Notes: generated from the sequence alone by a model not told the origin. Numbered from the stretch's first letter, positions 18,086 to 28,698 are shown. The stretch is 64,000 nt of DNA from Alphaproteobacteria bacterium (GCA_022826345.1 JAJDVB010000106.1:62001-126000); one strand, 5' to 3'. Made by a program: numbers and translations.

Positions 18086-19123
18086 TCAGGGACAGTTCGC
18101 TTGGCGCCGTCCCTGCTGTGCCGCCCGGCGGATATTGAGCGGCGGGTCGGAAAACGCTTGGTCGAGCTGCTCGAAGGCCCGGCACGCCTCTTCGCTGCGG
18201 CCGAGCTTGAGCAGTGCGATGCCGAGCTTGACCATGTTGTCCGGTGCTTTGCGGCCCTCCGGGTACTGGCGAAGGTTGAGTGCGTAGGATTTCGCCGCCT
18301 CCGGATACATCTGCCTGGCGTACAGGCTCTCGGCACGCCAATAGGCCGCGTTCTGCGCGAGGTCATCCGTGGGGTTCGCGTCGATGAAGCGCGAGAACGC
18401 CTCGTGTGCCTCTTCGTAGCGCGCCTCCTCCAGCAGGCCGAATGCCGCCTGGTACTGCTCTTCCGGTGTTCCGATGAGCGACAGCGCGGCATCGCCAGAC
18501 TGTTCCGCGGGCACCGTGCCGAGAGTGCGGGGCGCCGCGGAGGGCTCATAGCCCGCCTCCTGCCCTGGCGCGATGCTGGCCTGGACTTGGCCCGTAGGCG
18601 CTGCAGCGGGCGCCCCGGTGCCGGACGATGCGACTGAAGCCGCCGGCACTCCGCCTTGCTGCTGTTCGAGGGCCGACAGCCTGAAGTCCACATCGGCGAT
18701 CAGGCGCTCAATCCGGCCGTCGAGCCTGCGGAGCACGTTGTCGAACTCTTCGAAGCGGCCGGTGACACGGCGCCGCCATTCTCGGGCCTCGTCGATGTCG
18801 CTCTCAAGCTCCGCGAGACGTCGGCTGTTTCGCGCCGCCTGCCCGTTGTCCGACTCCGCGTCAGATGCCGCGCCGCGTCGCGTGCCGCCGGTGTGGACCG
18901 TCTTCTCGAGGTCAGAAAGCTGGGCGCGGAGGCTGGAGATCTGGTTGCTAAGATTGATGATTTGCCGCCTGAGCTCGGCATTGGATTGGGCATCGGCCGT
19001 CGTCGTGGCAAGCAGCAACGCCGCGACCACCAGTGCCCCCAATGCTGCCGCAGGCCCAGCCGCCAGCCGCCACCGCCTGCGGCGACCGGCGCCCTTCGCC
19101 GGGACGAATGCTTCGCCGTGCAT
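18086..19123 (-). CDS. cpoB: Tol-Pal accessory periplasmic protein CpoB (YbgF)
   Basis: CpoB links the Tol-Pal machine to peptidoglycan synthesis during division. The ATG at 19123 is preferred to 19186 because it gives a 345-residue protein opening with a basic segment and a hydrophobic signal sequence ending TADAQS. A coiled coil with NLSNQISSLRAQLSDLE follows, then a low-complexity linker and a C-terminal tetratricopeptide domain (YQAAFGLLEEARYEEAHEAF onwards). It follows pal by 23 bases. The N-terminus is long for a signal peptide, so the start is moderately certain. Confidence 0.92.
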   Translation of the reverse strand: MHGEAFVPAKGAGRRRRWRLAAGPAAALGALVVAALLLATTTADAQSNAELRRQIINLSNQISSLRAQLSDLEKTVHTGGTRRGAASDAESDNGQAARNSRRLAELESDIDEAREWRRRVTGRFEEFDNVLRRLDGRIERLIADVDFRLSALEQQQGGVPAASVASSGTGAPAAAPTGQVQASIAPGQEAGYEPSAAPRTLGTVPAEQSGDAALSLIGTPEEQYQAAFGLLEEARYEEAHEAFSRFIDANPTDDLAQNAAYWRAESLYARQMYPEAAKSYALNLRQYPEGRKAPDNMVKLGIALLKLGRSEEACRAFEQLDQAFSDPPLNIRRAAQQGRRQANCP

Positions 19124-19146
19124 TGTCGTCTCGGCTTGCCGGATGC

Positions 19147-19698
19147 CTAGTCGATGACGGAGACGGAGCGCCGATTGAGCGCCCACGCCTCTTCATTATG
19201 ACCGAGCGCGTAGGGCCGCTCCTTGCCGTACGAGACCGTTCTGAGCCGCGACGGCGCGATGCCCTGATCGGTCAGGTACTCACGAACGGCGTTGGCTCGG
19301 CGTTCGCCAAGGGCAAGGTTGTATTCTCGGGTGCCGCGTTCGTCGGCATGGCCCTCGATCACCAACGAGACCTCGGGGAACAGCCTGAGCCACTCGGACT
19401 GACGATCCAGCGTGCGCCGCGCATCCGCGCCGAGAACCGCGCTATCGAAATCGAAGAACACGCGGTCGCCGACGTTCTGAACAAGCTCCTCCTGCGATCC
19501 GGGAAGCGGCTGGCTCGGGTCAAGGGCCGCCACCGTCGTCTCTTCCTCGATCATGACATCGCTGGAAGTGGTATCCGTGCCCGAATCCAGCGTTTGGTCG
19601 GCCCCGGTACCGGTGGTCGAAGCGGTTTCCTCTGGCGTGCTCTCGCATGCCGCCACGCCGAGCGCCAACAGAAGCGGCAAGATCAGTCTCAGTCGCAT
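19147..19698 (-). CDS. pal: Peptidoglycan-associated lipoprotein Pal
   Basis: Pal anchors the outer membrane to peptidoglycan. The chosen ATG at 19698 is preceded by AAGGAGAG with 8-base spacing; an earlier ATG at 19719 would place that site inside the gene. The 183-residue protein has a lipobox LGVAAC at residues 13-18, an acidic Thr/Ser-rich linker, and an OmpA-like domain with FFDFDSAVL and the peptidoglycan-binding segment IEGHADERGTREYNLALGERR. It lies downstream of tolB in the usual order. Confidence 0.97.
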   Translation of the reverse strand: MRLRLILPLLLALGVAACESTPEETASTTGTGADQTLDSGTDTTSSDVMIEEETTVAALDPSQPLPGSQEELVQNVGDRVFFDFDSAVLGADARRTLDRQSEWLRLFPEVSLVIEGHADERGTREYNLALGERRANAVREYLTDQGIAPSRLRTVSYGKERPYALGHNEEAWALNRRSVSVID

Positions 19699-19790
19699 TC
19701 GCACGCTCTCCTTCATCATTCGGTGGCGGCGGGACCGTCGCTATCCCGTCCACACCTATCTGGACTCCTGCCGATCCTCAAACGACAAAG

Positions 19791-19819
19791 CACGGCGCAA
19801 CGCATGATTGCGTGCCGTG
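19791..19819 (-). repeat. Imperfect hairpin between tolB and pal
   Basis: CACGGCGCAA and TTGCGTGCCGTG can pair around the loop CGCATGA, with a 2-base bulge, inside the 184-base gap between tolB and pal. There is no following U-run. It may stabilise mRNA or alter the relative output of tolB and pal, or have no function. Confidence 0.3.
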
Positions 19820-19882
19820 GGGCTGAGCCGCTGCCAAGGCGGCAGTCTCTTCGGATGGCAGAGCGACTATATCTTTGGGTCA

Positions 19883-21247
19883 TTACTGGATCAACGGCGA
19901 CCAGGCCGGATCGGAGGCCGCCGTGCTCGTGAAGAGGATGCGCTCGTTGCGCCCCGTCAAGTCGATGGTGACCAGTTCGGCGCTGTCGGGATCACGCGAG
20001 CTCGAACGGAAAAACATGAGCACACGCCCGTTCGGCGCCCAGGTCGGGCCCTCGACCAGATAGTCTCGCGCCAGAATTCGCTCGCCACTCCCGTCAATCT
20101 TCATGACGCCGATCGAGAACTGGCCGCGATGGCTCTTGGTGAAGGCGATCAGGTCGCCGCGCGGCGACCACACCGGGGTCCCGTAGCGGCCTTCGCCGAA
20201 TGTGATGCGGCGCACGTCGCTCCCGTCGCGCCGCATCACGTAGATCTGCTGGCTGCCGCCCCGGTCAGACTCGAAGGCGATGAACTGGCCGTCCGGCGAG
20301 TAGCAGGGCGCGGTCTCGATCGCCGGGTTGTTGGTGAGCCGCGTGACCCCGCGCGAACGCAGGTCCATCTCGTAAATCTCCGAATTTCCATCGCGCGCCA
20401 GCGTCATGACCACATGATTGCCGTCAGGCGAGAAGCGTGGCGCGAAGGTCATACCGGGAAAATCGCCGAGTATCTCCTGCTGGCCGGTGTCGATGTGGCG
20501 CAGGTAGACCTTCGGCACACCGCGCTCGTAGGAGAGGTAAGTGATCTCCTGCGCGGTCGGCGAAAAGCGAGGGGTCAGCACCAGATGGCGGCCGTCGGAC
20601 AGGTAGCGCAGGTTGTGGCCGTCCTGATCCATGATCGCGAGGCGTTTGATCCGCTTGTCGGGCGGTCCGGTCTCCGCGATGTAGACGACCCGGGTGTGAA
20701 AATAGCCGCTTTCGCCGGTTAGCCGTTCATAGATTTTGTCGGACATGGTGTGAGCAATCGGCCGCCACGCCTCAGCCGAGCCGCTCAGCTTCAGTCCCAC
20801 CAGGTCTTGCTCGGCGAACACGTCCCACAGGCGGAATTCGACCGTGAGTCGACCGGTGTCGCTGGGTACCACGCGACCCGTCACCAGCGCCTGCGCATTG
20901 ATGATGCGCCAATCCTGGAAGCGCGGCCGCACGCTCATTCCGCCCGCATCACTGATGAAGGCGGCAGGATCGATGGCGCGGAACAGGCCGGAGCGCTCCA
21001 GGTTGCGGGTGATCACCTGTGTGATTTGCTGGCCAATTTTGGCATCCGCCTCATTCGCGCCGGCGAGATCGACCAGCGCGATGGGAAGCGGCTCCACGTG
21101 GCCGCGCGTGATGTCTACGCGGAGCTCCGCCTTGGCGGTCGCGGCGGCGCCGAGGATCGCCAGGCTGAGAGCGAAGGCGGCGGGGAGGGGCAGGGCGCGG
21201 CACAACGCGCACCCAACGTGTCCACTCAGTGTCAGCAATCGTCTCAT
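19883..21247 (-). CDS. tolB: Tol-Pal system periplasmic beta-propeller protein TolB
   Basis: This 454-residue protein has a signal sequence ending near [10 protein letters not shown], an N-terminal TolB domain, and a C-terminal propeller built from WD40-like PD40 repeats such as [24 protein letters not shown] and [16 protein letters not shown]. It binds Pal and is moved by TolA. The gene lies 52 bases after tolA and belongs to the tolQRAB-pal-cpoB run. Confidence 0.98.
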   Translation of the reverse strand: MRRLLTLSGHVGCALCRALPLPAAFALSLAILGAAATAKAELRVDITRGHVEPLPIALVDLAGANEADAKIGQQITQVITRNLERSGLFRAIDPAAFISDAGGMSVRPRFQDWRIINAQALVTGRVVPSDTGRLTVEFRLWDVFAEQDLVGLKLSGSAEAWRPIAHTMSDKIYERLTGESGYFHTRVVYIAETGPPDKRIKRLAIMDQDGHNLRYLSDGRHLVLTPRFSPTAQEITYLSYERGVPKVYLRHIDTGQQEILGDFPGMTFAPRFSPDGNHVVMTLARDGNSEIYEMDLRSRGVTRLTNNPAIETAPCYSPDGQFIAFESDRGGSQQIYVMRRDGSDVRRITFGEGRYGTPVWSPRGDLIAFTKSHRGQFSIGVMKIDGSGERILARDYLVEGPTWAPNGRVLMFFRSSSRDPDSAELVTIDLTGRNERILFTSTAASDPAWSPLIQ

Positions 21248-21299
21248 CGTCGCACCGTCGGTTCCTCTGTTTCGATTCTATTCAATCCCGGCGAACGTC

Positions 21300-22241
21300 T
21301 CACACCGGTGGACTGAAGGTCATGGTGATGTCGCGCCAACCTTCATACTTGTCCACGTGACGCGTTAGCGCATCGAAGGGGCTGGCTTTCAGCACGGCAC
21401 GGCGGCCGCTCTCCGCCATCGTCCTGTAGTTGGCGCCCCCTCCGTCGTCGACGATCTCCACCCGGCGAACGGACCCGTCCGGTCCCAACTGGATCCGCAA
21501 CGTCACCACCAGCTCGCCGGCATCGAGGACACCGGCCGGAACGCTCCAGTTCCGCTCGACCTTCTGCTTGATGGCATCGGTGATCGTCCGCCGCAAGGGC
21601 CCGGTGAGGGGAGCCGGTGCATTGGCCTCCGGGGGCGGTTCCTCGTCCGCACCGGCGATGCTCGCGAGCATGTCATCGAAGGACGGCTCTTCCGTCTTTT
21701 TCTCGGGCGGCGGGGTTGCGTCGGGCTCTTCGTCCGTGAGGCTTTGCAGCAGGGTGTCGAAACTCGGCTTCTTCTTCACCGGTGGTTTGGCTATGGGAAG
21801 CGGCGGCGGTCCAGGGTCGGGCGGAGGCTCCGGCTTTGCCTCGGGTGCCTTCGGTGCCGGCTCAGGTTCGGGCTCCACGACGGGCTCGGGCGGCGGCGCC
21901 GGTTCCGGCTCCACAATCGGCTCCGGCTCGATGACCGGCTCCGGATCCAAAGCGGCGAAGACCTCGGGCTCCGGTTCCGGCACAGGCTCCGGCTCGGGCT
22001 CTGCGACGATCTCGGGCTCCGGCGCAGCTTCGGGGATCGGCTCCGGCTCCGGCTCTGGCTCGGGCTTGGCCTCCTCGGCGGGAGCGGTCGACTCCTCGGC
22101 GAACTCCACCACGCTGACCACGATCGGCTGGTCGCTGGGGGCGAGCGCGTCGCTCTCGAACACCTGCGGCAGACCCAGCACCGCGGCGACGATCACGCCG
22201 ACATGGAGCAGTCCGGAGAAGACCCAGCCGCGCTTACTCAT
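21300..22241 (-). CDS. tolA: TolA-type energy-transducing protein with Pro-Glu-rich linker
   Basis: This 313-residue protein has one membrane helix near the N-terminus (about residues 7-24), a long linker dominated by Glu-Pro repeats (about 55-150), and a C-terminal TonB/TolA-like domain ([20 protein letters not shown] to the end). It would couple the TolQ-TolR motor to TolB and Pal. The linker is Pro/Glu-rich rather than the Ala/Lys-rich helix of E. coli TolA, more like TonB. It overlaps tolR by 8 bases. Confidence 0.93.
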   Translation of the reverse strand: MSKRGWVFSGLLHVGVIVAAVLGLPQVFESDALAPSDQPIVVSVVEFAEESTAPAEEAKPEPEPEPEPIPEAAPEPEIVAEPEPEPVPEPEPEVFAALDPEPVIEPEPIVEPEPAPPPEPVVEPEPEPAPKAPEAKPEPPPDPGPPPLPIAKPPVKKKPSFDTLLQSLTDEEPDATPPPEKKTEEPSFDDMLASIAGADEEPPPEANAPAPLTGPLRRTITDAIKQKVERNWSVPAGVLDAGELVVTLRIQLGPDGSVRRVEIVDDGGGANYRTMAESGRRAVLKASPFDALTRHVDKYEGWRDITMTFSPPV

Positions 22242-22688
22242 CGCTCCCCGCCGTGCGCGGCTCCGTCACCAGCGCCAGGTTGTTGAAGCCCGCGCGGTTG
22301 AGCGCGCCCATGACCTCCATCACGCGGCCGTAGGCGATCTCCTGGTCGCCCCGGATGAAAATTCGAACGTCGGGGCGGCGCTCGGTGATTGCCTTGAGCT
22401 TGGGAATCAGCTCATCCACCGTGACCTCGGTTTCCTGAAGATAGGTGGTGCCGTCGCGGGCCACCGTGACCGAGAGCGGCTCGTCGTCTCCAGGCAATGG
22501 CGGCGAATCGGCCTTGGGAAGATCAACCTCTACACCCACCGTCAGCAACGGCGCGGTAATCATGAAGATCACCAGAAGCACGAGCATGACGTCGACGAAG
22601 GGCGTCACGTTGATCTGGCTCATGGGCGGACGCCGGCGGCGCCCGCCTCTGCTGCGGCCGTTGAGCGCCCCGTCAAATTCGGCCGCCA

Positions 22689-22689
<1 letters not shown>
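22234..22689 (-). CDS. tolR: Tol-Pal system motor protein TolR
   Basis: This 151-residue ExbD/TolR-family protein has a basic cytoplasmic N-terminus and a single membrane helix with the proton-channel aspartate in [17 protein letters not shown], then a periplasmic domain. It forms the proton-driven motor with TolQ. Its ATG overlaps the tolQ stop by one base (TGATG at 22691-22687), so the two are translationally coupled. Confidence 0.98.
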
Positions 22690-23423
<734 letters not shown>

Positions 23424-23433
23424 GGCTCCCCCG

Positions 23434-23904
23434 TTATCCCCGACTTGCAGGCGCCAGTTCCGAAAGCGCCTCTCGCAGCGGCGCCGGCAGCCGCACCGCA
23501 CGGCCGTTGCGCCCGATGCAGCCGAGCTTGAGGCCGATGCTGGCCAGCAACGCGCCTTCGCGAACGACGCGTTGCTCGGCCTCGATATGGGCGCCGGCCA
23601 CTCTGTCGATGGTCGTGCGCACCTCGATCTCGTCGTCGAGCAGCGCCGGCTGACGGTAATCCACGACGCAGCGGCTCACGACGAAGGCTGCGTCGTGGTC
23701 TCCCAGCAGCGTGACGTGGGTGATGCCGGCGCCCCGCATCATCTCGGTTCGCGCCCGCTCGGCGAACTTGAGGTAGTTGGCGTAGTAGACGATGCCGCCA
23801 GCGTCGGTGTCCTCGTGGTAGACGCGGAGCGGATAGACGTGCTCCGTGCCTTCAAAGCGGCCGCCGAGCGGCGCCATCGGTGTGCCCGCTTCAACCGCTG
23901 CCAT
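23434..23904 (-). CDS. ybgC: Tol-Pal-associated acyl-CoA thioesterase YbgC
   Basis: This 156-residue hot-dog-fold protein carries the 4-hydroxybenzoyl-CoA-thioesterase-type active-site segment [19 protein letters not shown] near residue 29, with the catalytic Asp. It hydrolyses acyl-CoA or acyl-ACP esters at the membrane and always neighbours tolQ. It overlaps the ruvB end by 14 bases and lies 10 bases before tolQ. Confidence 0.96.
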   Translation of the reverse strand: MAAVEAGTPMAPLGGRFEGTEHVYPLRVYHEDTDAGGIVYYANYLKFAERARTEMMRGAGITHVTLLGDHDAAFVVSRCVVDYRQPALLDDEIEVRTTIDRVAGAHIEAEQRVVREGALLASIGLKLGCIGRNGRAVRLPAPLREALSELAPASRG

Positions 23905-24937
23905 GGCCCTCGTCCAATAGGGCGAGCTGGCGCGGCGCCTCCTCCGGCGGCGTCAGACCCAGATGGCCGAAGCCGTGCCGGGTGAGCATCCGGCCGCGCG
24001 GCGTCCGTTGCACGAAGCCCTGTTGGATCAGGAAGGGCTCAATGACTTCCTCCAGCGCGTCGCGCTGTTCGGAGAGCGCTGCGGCGATGGTCTCGATTCC
24101 CACCGGGCCGCCGCCGTAATTCTCCGCAATGCAGGCGAGATAGCGGCGGTCCATGGAATCGAGGCCGCGCTGGTCGACTTCCAGCCGGTTGAGCGCGCGA
24201 TCCGCGATCGCGGCGTCGATGGTTTCCACGCCCGCGACCGCCGCGAAGTCGCGCACGCGGCGCAGCAGGCGGCCGGCGATGCGGGGCGTGCCGCGGGAGC
24301 GGGCGGCGACCTCCGCCGCCCCGTCGGCGTCCAACGCGACGTCGAGAAGCCCCGCATTGCGGGTCACGATCTCGACCAGCTCGTCGACCTCGTAGAAGTC
24401 GAGCCTGAGCGGGATGCCGAAGCGCTCGCGCAGCGGCGTCGTGATGAGGCCGGTGCGTGTGGTCGCGCCGACCAGGGTGAAGGGCGGCAGATCGATCCGC
24501 ACCGAGCGGGCGCCCGGCCCCTCGCCGATGATCAGGTCGAGCTGCGAATCCTCCATCGCCGGATAGAGGATCTCCTCCACCGCCGGGTTGAGGCGGTGGA
24601 TCTCGTCGATGAACAGTACATCGCGTTCGTTGAGGTTGGTCAGGATCGCTGCGAGGTCGCCGGCGCGCGCGATCACCGGACCGGAGGTCGCGCGGATGCC
24701 GACCCCGAGCTCGCGGGCGACGATCTGCGCTAGCGTGGTCTTGCCAAGGCCAGGCGGCCCGTAGAACAGCACGTGATCGAGGGCCTCGCCGCGCTCGGAC
24801 GCGGCGGCGATGAAGACCCGCAGGTTTTCGCGCACCGCGCGTTGGCCGACGAAGTCGTCGAGCTTGCGCGGCCTGAGCCCGCTGTCGAGCCGGTCTTCGG
24901 CCTCCGCTGCGCCGGCGACGATGCGCGCCTCGCTCAC
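23891..24937 (-). CDS. ruvB: Holliday junction branch-migration ATPase RuvB
   Basis: This 348-residue AAA ATPase drives branch migration with RuvA. It has the N-terminal segment [11 protein letters not shown], Walker [12 protein letters not shown], Walker [10 protein letters not shown], sensor [10 protein letters not shown], and a C-terminal winged helix. Its start overlaps the ruvA stop by 4 bases (ATGA at 24937-24934). Confidence 0.98.
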   Translation of the reverse strand: MSEARIVAGAAEAEDRLDSGLRPRKLDDFVGQRAVRENLRVFIAAASERGEALDHVLFYGPPGLGKTTLAQIVARELGVGIRATSGPVIARAGDLAAILTNLNERDVLFIDEIHRLNPAVEEILYPAMEDSQLDLIIGEGPGARSVRIDLPPFTLVGATTRTGLITTPLRERFGIPLRLDFYEVDELVEIVTRNAGLLDVALDADGAAEVAARSRGTPRIAGRLLRRVRDFAAVAGVETIDAAIADRALNRLEVDQRGLDSMDRRYLACIAENYGGGPVGIETIAAALSEQRDALEEVIEPFLIQQGFVQRTPRGRMLTRHGFGHLGLTPPEEAPRQLALLDEGHGSG

Positions 24938-25527
24938 TGCGCAAGCTCCTTAAGGCCGGCACGGATGAGCGCTTCCACCGGTGCCTCGGCGCCGAGCGAC
25001 CGGGCTGCACCGGAGACTGCGCCGTGGGCCTCGGTCGGGCGGTAGCCCAGGTTTACGAGAGCGGCGATGGCATCGGCGTTCGCTGTTCCGTCGACGGTCG
25101 TGGCCGTGTGTGCTGCACCCGGCAAGGACGGCACCTTGTCCTTGAGTTCGCTCAGGATGCGCGCCGCAAGCTTGGGCCCCACCCCCGGCGCGCGGGTGAG
25201 CCCCGCCCTGTCCTGCGCGGCGATACACGCGGCGAGCTCCGTTGCCGGCAAAGCTCCCAGTATTGCGAGCGCGAGGCGGGCGCCGACGCTCTGCACGGTT
25301 TGCAGCAGCCGGAACCAATCACGCTCCTGTTCGCTGGCGAAGCCGTAAAGATGGATGTGGTCTTCGCGGACCACGGTCTCGATGGTGAGGCTCACCTCTT
25401 GGCCTCGCTGCGGCAGGGAGGCCAACGTGCCGGCGGAGCAATAGGTGAGGTAGCCCACGCCGCCGACATCGACGACCGCCCAGCCGTCGCCCAGGCTGTC
25501 GAGGACACCGCGCAGCTTGGCGATCAT
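24934..25527 (-). CDS. ruvA: Holliday junction DNA-binding protein RuvA
   Basis: This 197-residue protein opens [11 protein letters not shown] and contains an OB fold, two helix-hairpin-helix motifs ([17 protein letters not shown] and [20 protein letters not shown]) and a C-terminal domain that binds RuvB. The frame is open far upstream, but the ATG at 25527 overlapping the ruvC stop (ATGA) gives the normal family length and start. Confidence 0.98.
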   Translation of the reverse strand: MIAKLRGVLDSLGDGWAVVDVGGVGYLTYCSAGTLASLPQRGQEVSLTIETVVREDHIHLYGFASEQERDWFRLLQTVQSVGARLALAILGALPATELAACIAAQDRAGLTRAPGVGPKLAARILSELKDKVPSLPGAAHTATTVDGTANADAIAALVNLGYRPTEAHGAVSGAARSLGAEAPVEALIRAGLKELAQ

Positions 25528-26048
25528 CGTGCCGCCTTCGACGCAGCCGCTTCCGGAGCCGGCTGCCAGCGGGCCTGGGTGCCCGCGGCGTGGGCGTGGC
25601 AAATCGCTGCCGCAAGCGCGTCCGTGGCGTCCGCCGTGGCATCGCCGACATTGGGCAGCAGGTGGTGGACCATCAGCGCGACCTGCTCCTTGTCGGCGTG
25701 CCCGGCGCCGACCAGCGCTTTCTTGATCCGGTTCGCGGCGTATTCGTGGACGGGAAGGCCGGCGAGCGCCGGCGCAAGCAGCACGACACCCCGCGCAAGG
25801 CCGAGCTTGAGGGTCGACTCGGGGTTGCGATTGACGAAGGTCTCCTCGACCGACGCCTCGTCCGGCTCGTAACGCGCCACGATTTCCACGAGGCCTTCGT
25901 ATAGGGAGCAGAGACGCTCGGGCACGCTCGCCCCGGAGTCGGTGGCGACCACGCCGTGGCCGACATGGCGCAGCCGGTTGCCGGCGGTTTCGATCACGCC
26001 CCAGCCGGTGCGCCTGAGACCGGGATCGAGGCCGAGAACGCGCGCCAC
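25524..26048 (-). CDS. ruvC: Crossover junction endodeoxyribonuclease RuvC
   Basis: This 174-residue resolvase cuts Holliday junctions. It opens with [17 protein letters not shown], bearing the first catalytic Asp at residue 7. The Glu in [18 protein letters not shown] and the C-terminal acidic cluster [18 protein letters not shown] complete the active site. It begins the ruvCAB run, 15 bases after yebC. Confidence 0.98.
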   Translation of the reverse strand: MARVLGLDPGLRRTGWGVIETAGNRLRHVGHGVVATDSGASVPERLCSLYEGLVEIVARYEPDEASVEETFVNRNPESTLKLGLARGVVLLAPALAGLPVHEYAANRIKKALVGAGHADKEQVALMVHHLLPNVGDATADATDALAAAICHAHAAGTQARWQPAPEAAASKAAR

Positions 26049-26063
26049 GCCGCCCGCCCCCGC

Positions 26064-26816
26064 TCAGGCCGAGAGCTTGCGCAGGACATCGTCGGTGACA
26101 TCGTAGTTCGCCGACACATGCTGCACGTCGTCGCTGTCGTCGAGCGCTTCCAACAGCTTGAAGACAGCCTCCGCCTTGTTCTCGTCGATGGGCACCGTAG
26201 TCTGCGGGCGCCAGGCGATCTCGACCCGCTCCGGCGCTCCGAACTGCGCGGTGAGCGCCTCGCTGGCTTCGCTCAGGGATTCGGGCGCGCAGATCACCTC
26301 GTGGCCGTCCTCCTCGCTCTCGCATTCGTCGGCACCCACTTCGAGCGCCGCTTCGAACATGTCGTCGCCGCTCGCCGCGTCCGCGGGGAAGCGAATGATT
26401 CCAACACGTTGAAACAGATAGTTCACGGAGCCTGTCTCGCCCAGCGTGCCGCCGTGCCGGCTGAAGATGGAGCGGATCGTGGCTGCGGTCCGGTTGCGGT
26501 TGTCGGTGATGGCATCGACGATCACGGCGACGCCGCCGGGTCCGAAGCCCTCGTAGCTCAGCGTGTCGAAACGCTCCTGTCCGCCGTCCCCGCCCGCTGC
26601 CTTCTTGATGGCGCGTTCGATGTTGTCCTTGGGCACGCTCTGCGACTTGGCTGCCGCGACGGCGGTGCGCAGCCTGGGATTATGATCGGGGTCGGGAGCG
26701 CCTTCTCTGGCCGCGACATAGACCTCGCGGATCAGCTTGGTGAAACGCTTGGCCCGCCGGGCGTCTTGCGCGCCCTTGCGGTACATGATGTTGGCCCATT
26801 TGGAGTGGCCGGCCAT
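26064..26816 (-). CDS. yebC: YebC/PmpR-family protein
   Basis: This 250-residue protein opens MAGHSKWANIMYRKGAQDARRAK, the family hallmark, and has the usual three-domain length. The family was long annotated as transcriptional regulators; recent work links members to relief of ribosome stalling at proline stretches. It directly precedes ruvCAB, as in many bacteria. Confidence 0.97.
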   Translation of the reverse strand: MAGHSKWANIMYRKGAQDARRAKRFTKLIREVYVAAREGAPDPDHNPRLRTAVAAAKSQSVPKDNIERAIKKAAGGDGGQERFDTLSYEGFGPGGVAVIVDAITDNRNRTAATIRSIFSRHGGTLGETGSVNYLFQRVGIIRFPADAASGDDMFEAALEVGADECESEEDGHEVICAPESLSEASEALTAQFGAPERVEIAWRPQTTVPIDENKAEAVFKLLEALDDSDDVQHVSANYDVTDDVLRKLSA

Positions 26817-27085
26817 GGGCTCTACTCAATCGCGTGGGGAGACACGGGTCGGCGACGCGAGTTGGCGGCGTCTCTCATTACCCTGCCTAAATGCTCATTG
26901 TGGCCAGATTGGGGCAGCTTCTCTTGGGGTTGGTACTACATATTGTGTTACACGTCACCCCCGAAAGCCACGTTATTCAAACGAGAGGGGCGATTTGGGG
27001 GAGGGGCGAATCGCAGATACAGCCGGTCATCCAATATTTGCTTGGTACACGCGCAACTCGAGTGCGGCGTTTAGCTTCCGGCTGC
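26817..27085. other. Intergenic region upstream of yebC
   Basis: This 269-base gap separates the yebC start from the end of the toxin gene. It is less GC-rich than the flanking genes. No gene, tRNA or strong hairpin was recognised. Short reading frames here show no recognisable domain and no convincing ribosome-binding site. It presumably holds the yebC promoter. Confidence 0.5.
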
Positions 27086-27514
27086 TTAAATCAGGCAATA
27101 GTGCCGATCTTCGGCGCCAGGAATGGCACTCGAGTCGATTCGGGCGTCGAATGTGACAAACCGGCCATCGTGCGCAACGGCGAGGGCTAGAAGATATACA
27201 TCGGTGATCTGTCTCGGACCGATCAGCTTCCTCCAATCGACCACGTCTCGACTGAGCAGGCTCACTGTATCGGGCCAGAATCGGTGGTGAGCAGTTGCGG
27301 TTGCCCGCTGGAGGCGGTCTGCAATGAGGGGTGCCGATTGGCGGTTGGGGTAGGTGGGTTGGGCCATGATTCTCACGCACCCGTTTTCGGTGAGCGGGCA
27401 GGTGGCCCAACCCGGATCGATGTTGTTCCGCAGCCAGCGCTTAGCGGGCTGGTGGTGAATGTGGTCGGAATCCAGCAGCGCGATCAGGACGTTCACGTCC
27501 AGTAGCGCGCGCAT
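27086..27514 (-). CDS. PIN-domain ribonuclease toxin, VapC-like
   Basis: This 142-residue protein is a PIN-domain endoribonuclease of the VapC type. The four expected acidic residues are visible: Asp6 in MRALLDVNVLIALLD, Glu43 in LTENGC, Asp105 in ITDVYLLALA, and Asp123 in TFDARI. Such toxins cut tRNA or rRNA and are held in check by the antitoxin. The start overlaps the antitoxin stop by one base (TGATG at 27516-27512), typical of these modules. All catalytic residues are present, so the toxin appears intact. Confidence 0.93.
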   Translation of the reverse strand: MRALLDVNVLIALLDSDHIHHQPAKRWLRNNIDPGWATCPLTENGCVRIMAQPTYPNRQSAPLIADRLQRATATAHHRFWPDTVSLLSRDVVDWRKLIGPRQITDVYLLALAVAHDGRFVTFDARIDSSAIPGAEDRHYCLI

Positions 27515-27759
27515 CAGTCGCCGGCTTCCTCGCGCAACCGGTCAATCAACTCGTTGGTGACGATGCCACCCCGCTTGGGAAACGGATGAAATCCGAATTC
27601 AGATTCTTGACCAGTATCAGCCGTGCCGTCTGCGTCCCTTTGCGTCAGAGACTGGCGCAGCAGGCTCGATGTCACGTCCCCCAACGATTTGGACTCGCGT
27701 CTTGCGAGTTCCTTCATGGCGATGAGCACGTCGTCGTCAATGTTTAGGGTTGTTCGCAT
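27514..27759 (-). CDS. Antitoxin of the PIN-domain pair, ribbon-helix-helix type
   Basis: This 81-residue protein starts MRTTLNIDDDVLIAMKELARRESKSLGDVTSSLLRQSL, a ribbon-helix-helix DNA-binding domain, and ends with a region that would wrap the toxin active site (FHPFPKRGGIVTNELIDRLREE). It should bind its own promoter, where three 7-base repeats lie at 27796-27816. AGGGA lies before the ATG. It could be called VapB-like; the exact subfamily is not certain. Confidence 0.88.
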   Translation of the reverse strand: MRTTLNIDDDVLIAMKELARRESKSLGDVTSSLLRQSLTQRDADGTADTGQESEFGFHPFPKRGGIVTNELIDRLREEAGD

Positions 27760-27786
27760 AACCGGTCCCTATCGAAGCAGCATGTG

Positions 27787-27815
27787 ATGATAACGCATCA
27801 AACATCAAACATCAA
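27787..27815 (-). promoter_or_regulatory. Promoter of the toxin-antitoxin operon
   Basis: On the minus strand TTGATG (27815-27810) and TATCAT (27792-27787) are exactly 17 bases apart, a good sigma70-type promoter. Transcription would start near 27780, about 20 bases before the antitoxin ATG. Confidence 0.6.
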
Positions 27816-27816
27816 C
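27796..27816. repeat. Three tandem 7-base repeats in the toxin-antitoxin promoter
   Basis: CATCAAA, CATCAAA and CATCAAC follow each other without gaps on the plus strand, which reads as TTGATG-type repeats on the minus strand. They occupy the -35 box and most of the spacer, as expected for an operator bound by a ribbon-helix-helix antitoxin. Confidence 0.6.
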
Positions 27817-27852
27817 GCCGACATGAATCTGCGGCGTGTCAGCGCCAATCCT

Positions 27853-28680
27853 TCAACCGTCGACGACCTTAACGGCGACGAAGCGTAGGCGCGTGTAGTC
27901 GGTCACCCAGCGACCGTCGGGGCAGAGCCGGTCGCGGGTGAGCGCGATCGTGCGTTCGACGACTGCTTCTGCGCGCCCGGGCGGCGCGGCGTCGGTGAAG
28001 TTACCGCCGAACATGGCGATCCAGTCGGCGAGGCCGTTGGGACAGTCGTCGAGCGGCGTCGGGCGGGCGAAGTAGCGAAGCTGCGACACCTCGAAGCCGC
28101 CATCCTCCAGCAGGCCGACGTAGTGGCTCGTGCGCGGGAAGTACCAGGGGAAGTCCACCGACTCGGCCGGGACCCCTTCCTCGGCGAGTGCCCGGTAGAG
28201 CGCATCGGTGATGATTCGAATGTTGCGGTGCGCGCCCATCTCGGCAACGAACCGGCCGCCGGGCCTGAGCGCGCGGGCGACGCAGGCGATGACCCGCGCG
28301 GGCTCCTCCTTCATCCAGTGCAGGGCGGCGTTGGAGAAGACCGCGTCGGCGTGGCCCTCGATGGCGAAATCCCGCCCGTCAGCGTGCAGGAACGTGAGGT
28401 CCGGGTGAAGCGCGCGGGCGCGCTCCACCATCGCCGCATCGCCGTCGATGCCGACGACCTCGGCACCACGCGCGGCGATATCCGCGGTCAGCGTGCCCGT
28501 GCCGCAGCCGAGATCGACGATCCGCTCGCCCGGCTGGGGCGCGAGCAGATCGACCATGTCGGTGGCGAAGGCCGAGACGAAGCCGAAGGAGCGGTCGTAG
28601 AGCCCGGCGTCCCAGGTCGCCTCTCCGCCTGAACCCGTGTCCACGACCGCGGCGTTCCCCTCCACCGATTGCCGACTCAT
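27853..28680 (-). CDS. Class I SAM-dependent methyltransferase
   Basis: This 275-residue protein has the SAM-binding motif I IVDLGCGTGTLTADIA near residue 54 and the following motifs VVGIDGDAAMV and DAVFSNAALHWM. The last resembles trans-aconitate 2-methyltransferase (Tam) and related small-molecule methyltransferases. It is followed 18 bases upstream on the same strand by an Asp/Glu-racemase-like gene in the same direction, so they may be co-transcribed. The substrate cannot be deduced. Confidence 0.88.
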   Translation of the reverse strand: MSRQSVEGNAAVVDTGSGGEATWDAGLYDRSFGFVSAFATDMVDLLAPQPGERIVDLGCGTGTLTADIAARGAEVVGIDGDAAMVERARALHPDLTFLHADGRDFAIEGHADAVFSNAALHWMKEEPARVIACVARALRPGGRFVAEMGAHRNIRIITDALYRALAEEGVPAESVDFPWYFPRTSHYVGLLEDGGFEVSQLRYFARPTPLDDCPNGLADWIAMFGGNFTDAAPPGRAEAVVERTIALTRDRLCPDGRWVTDYTRLRFVAVKVVDG

Positions 28681-28698
28681 GCGCGCGTGCCGCGCCGG

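Noticed and set aside
18062..18341. N-terminal extension of TilS into cpoB
   Set aside because: The extra residues are low-complexity and overlap the coding part of cpoB, which has clear tetratricopeptide repeats.
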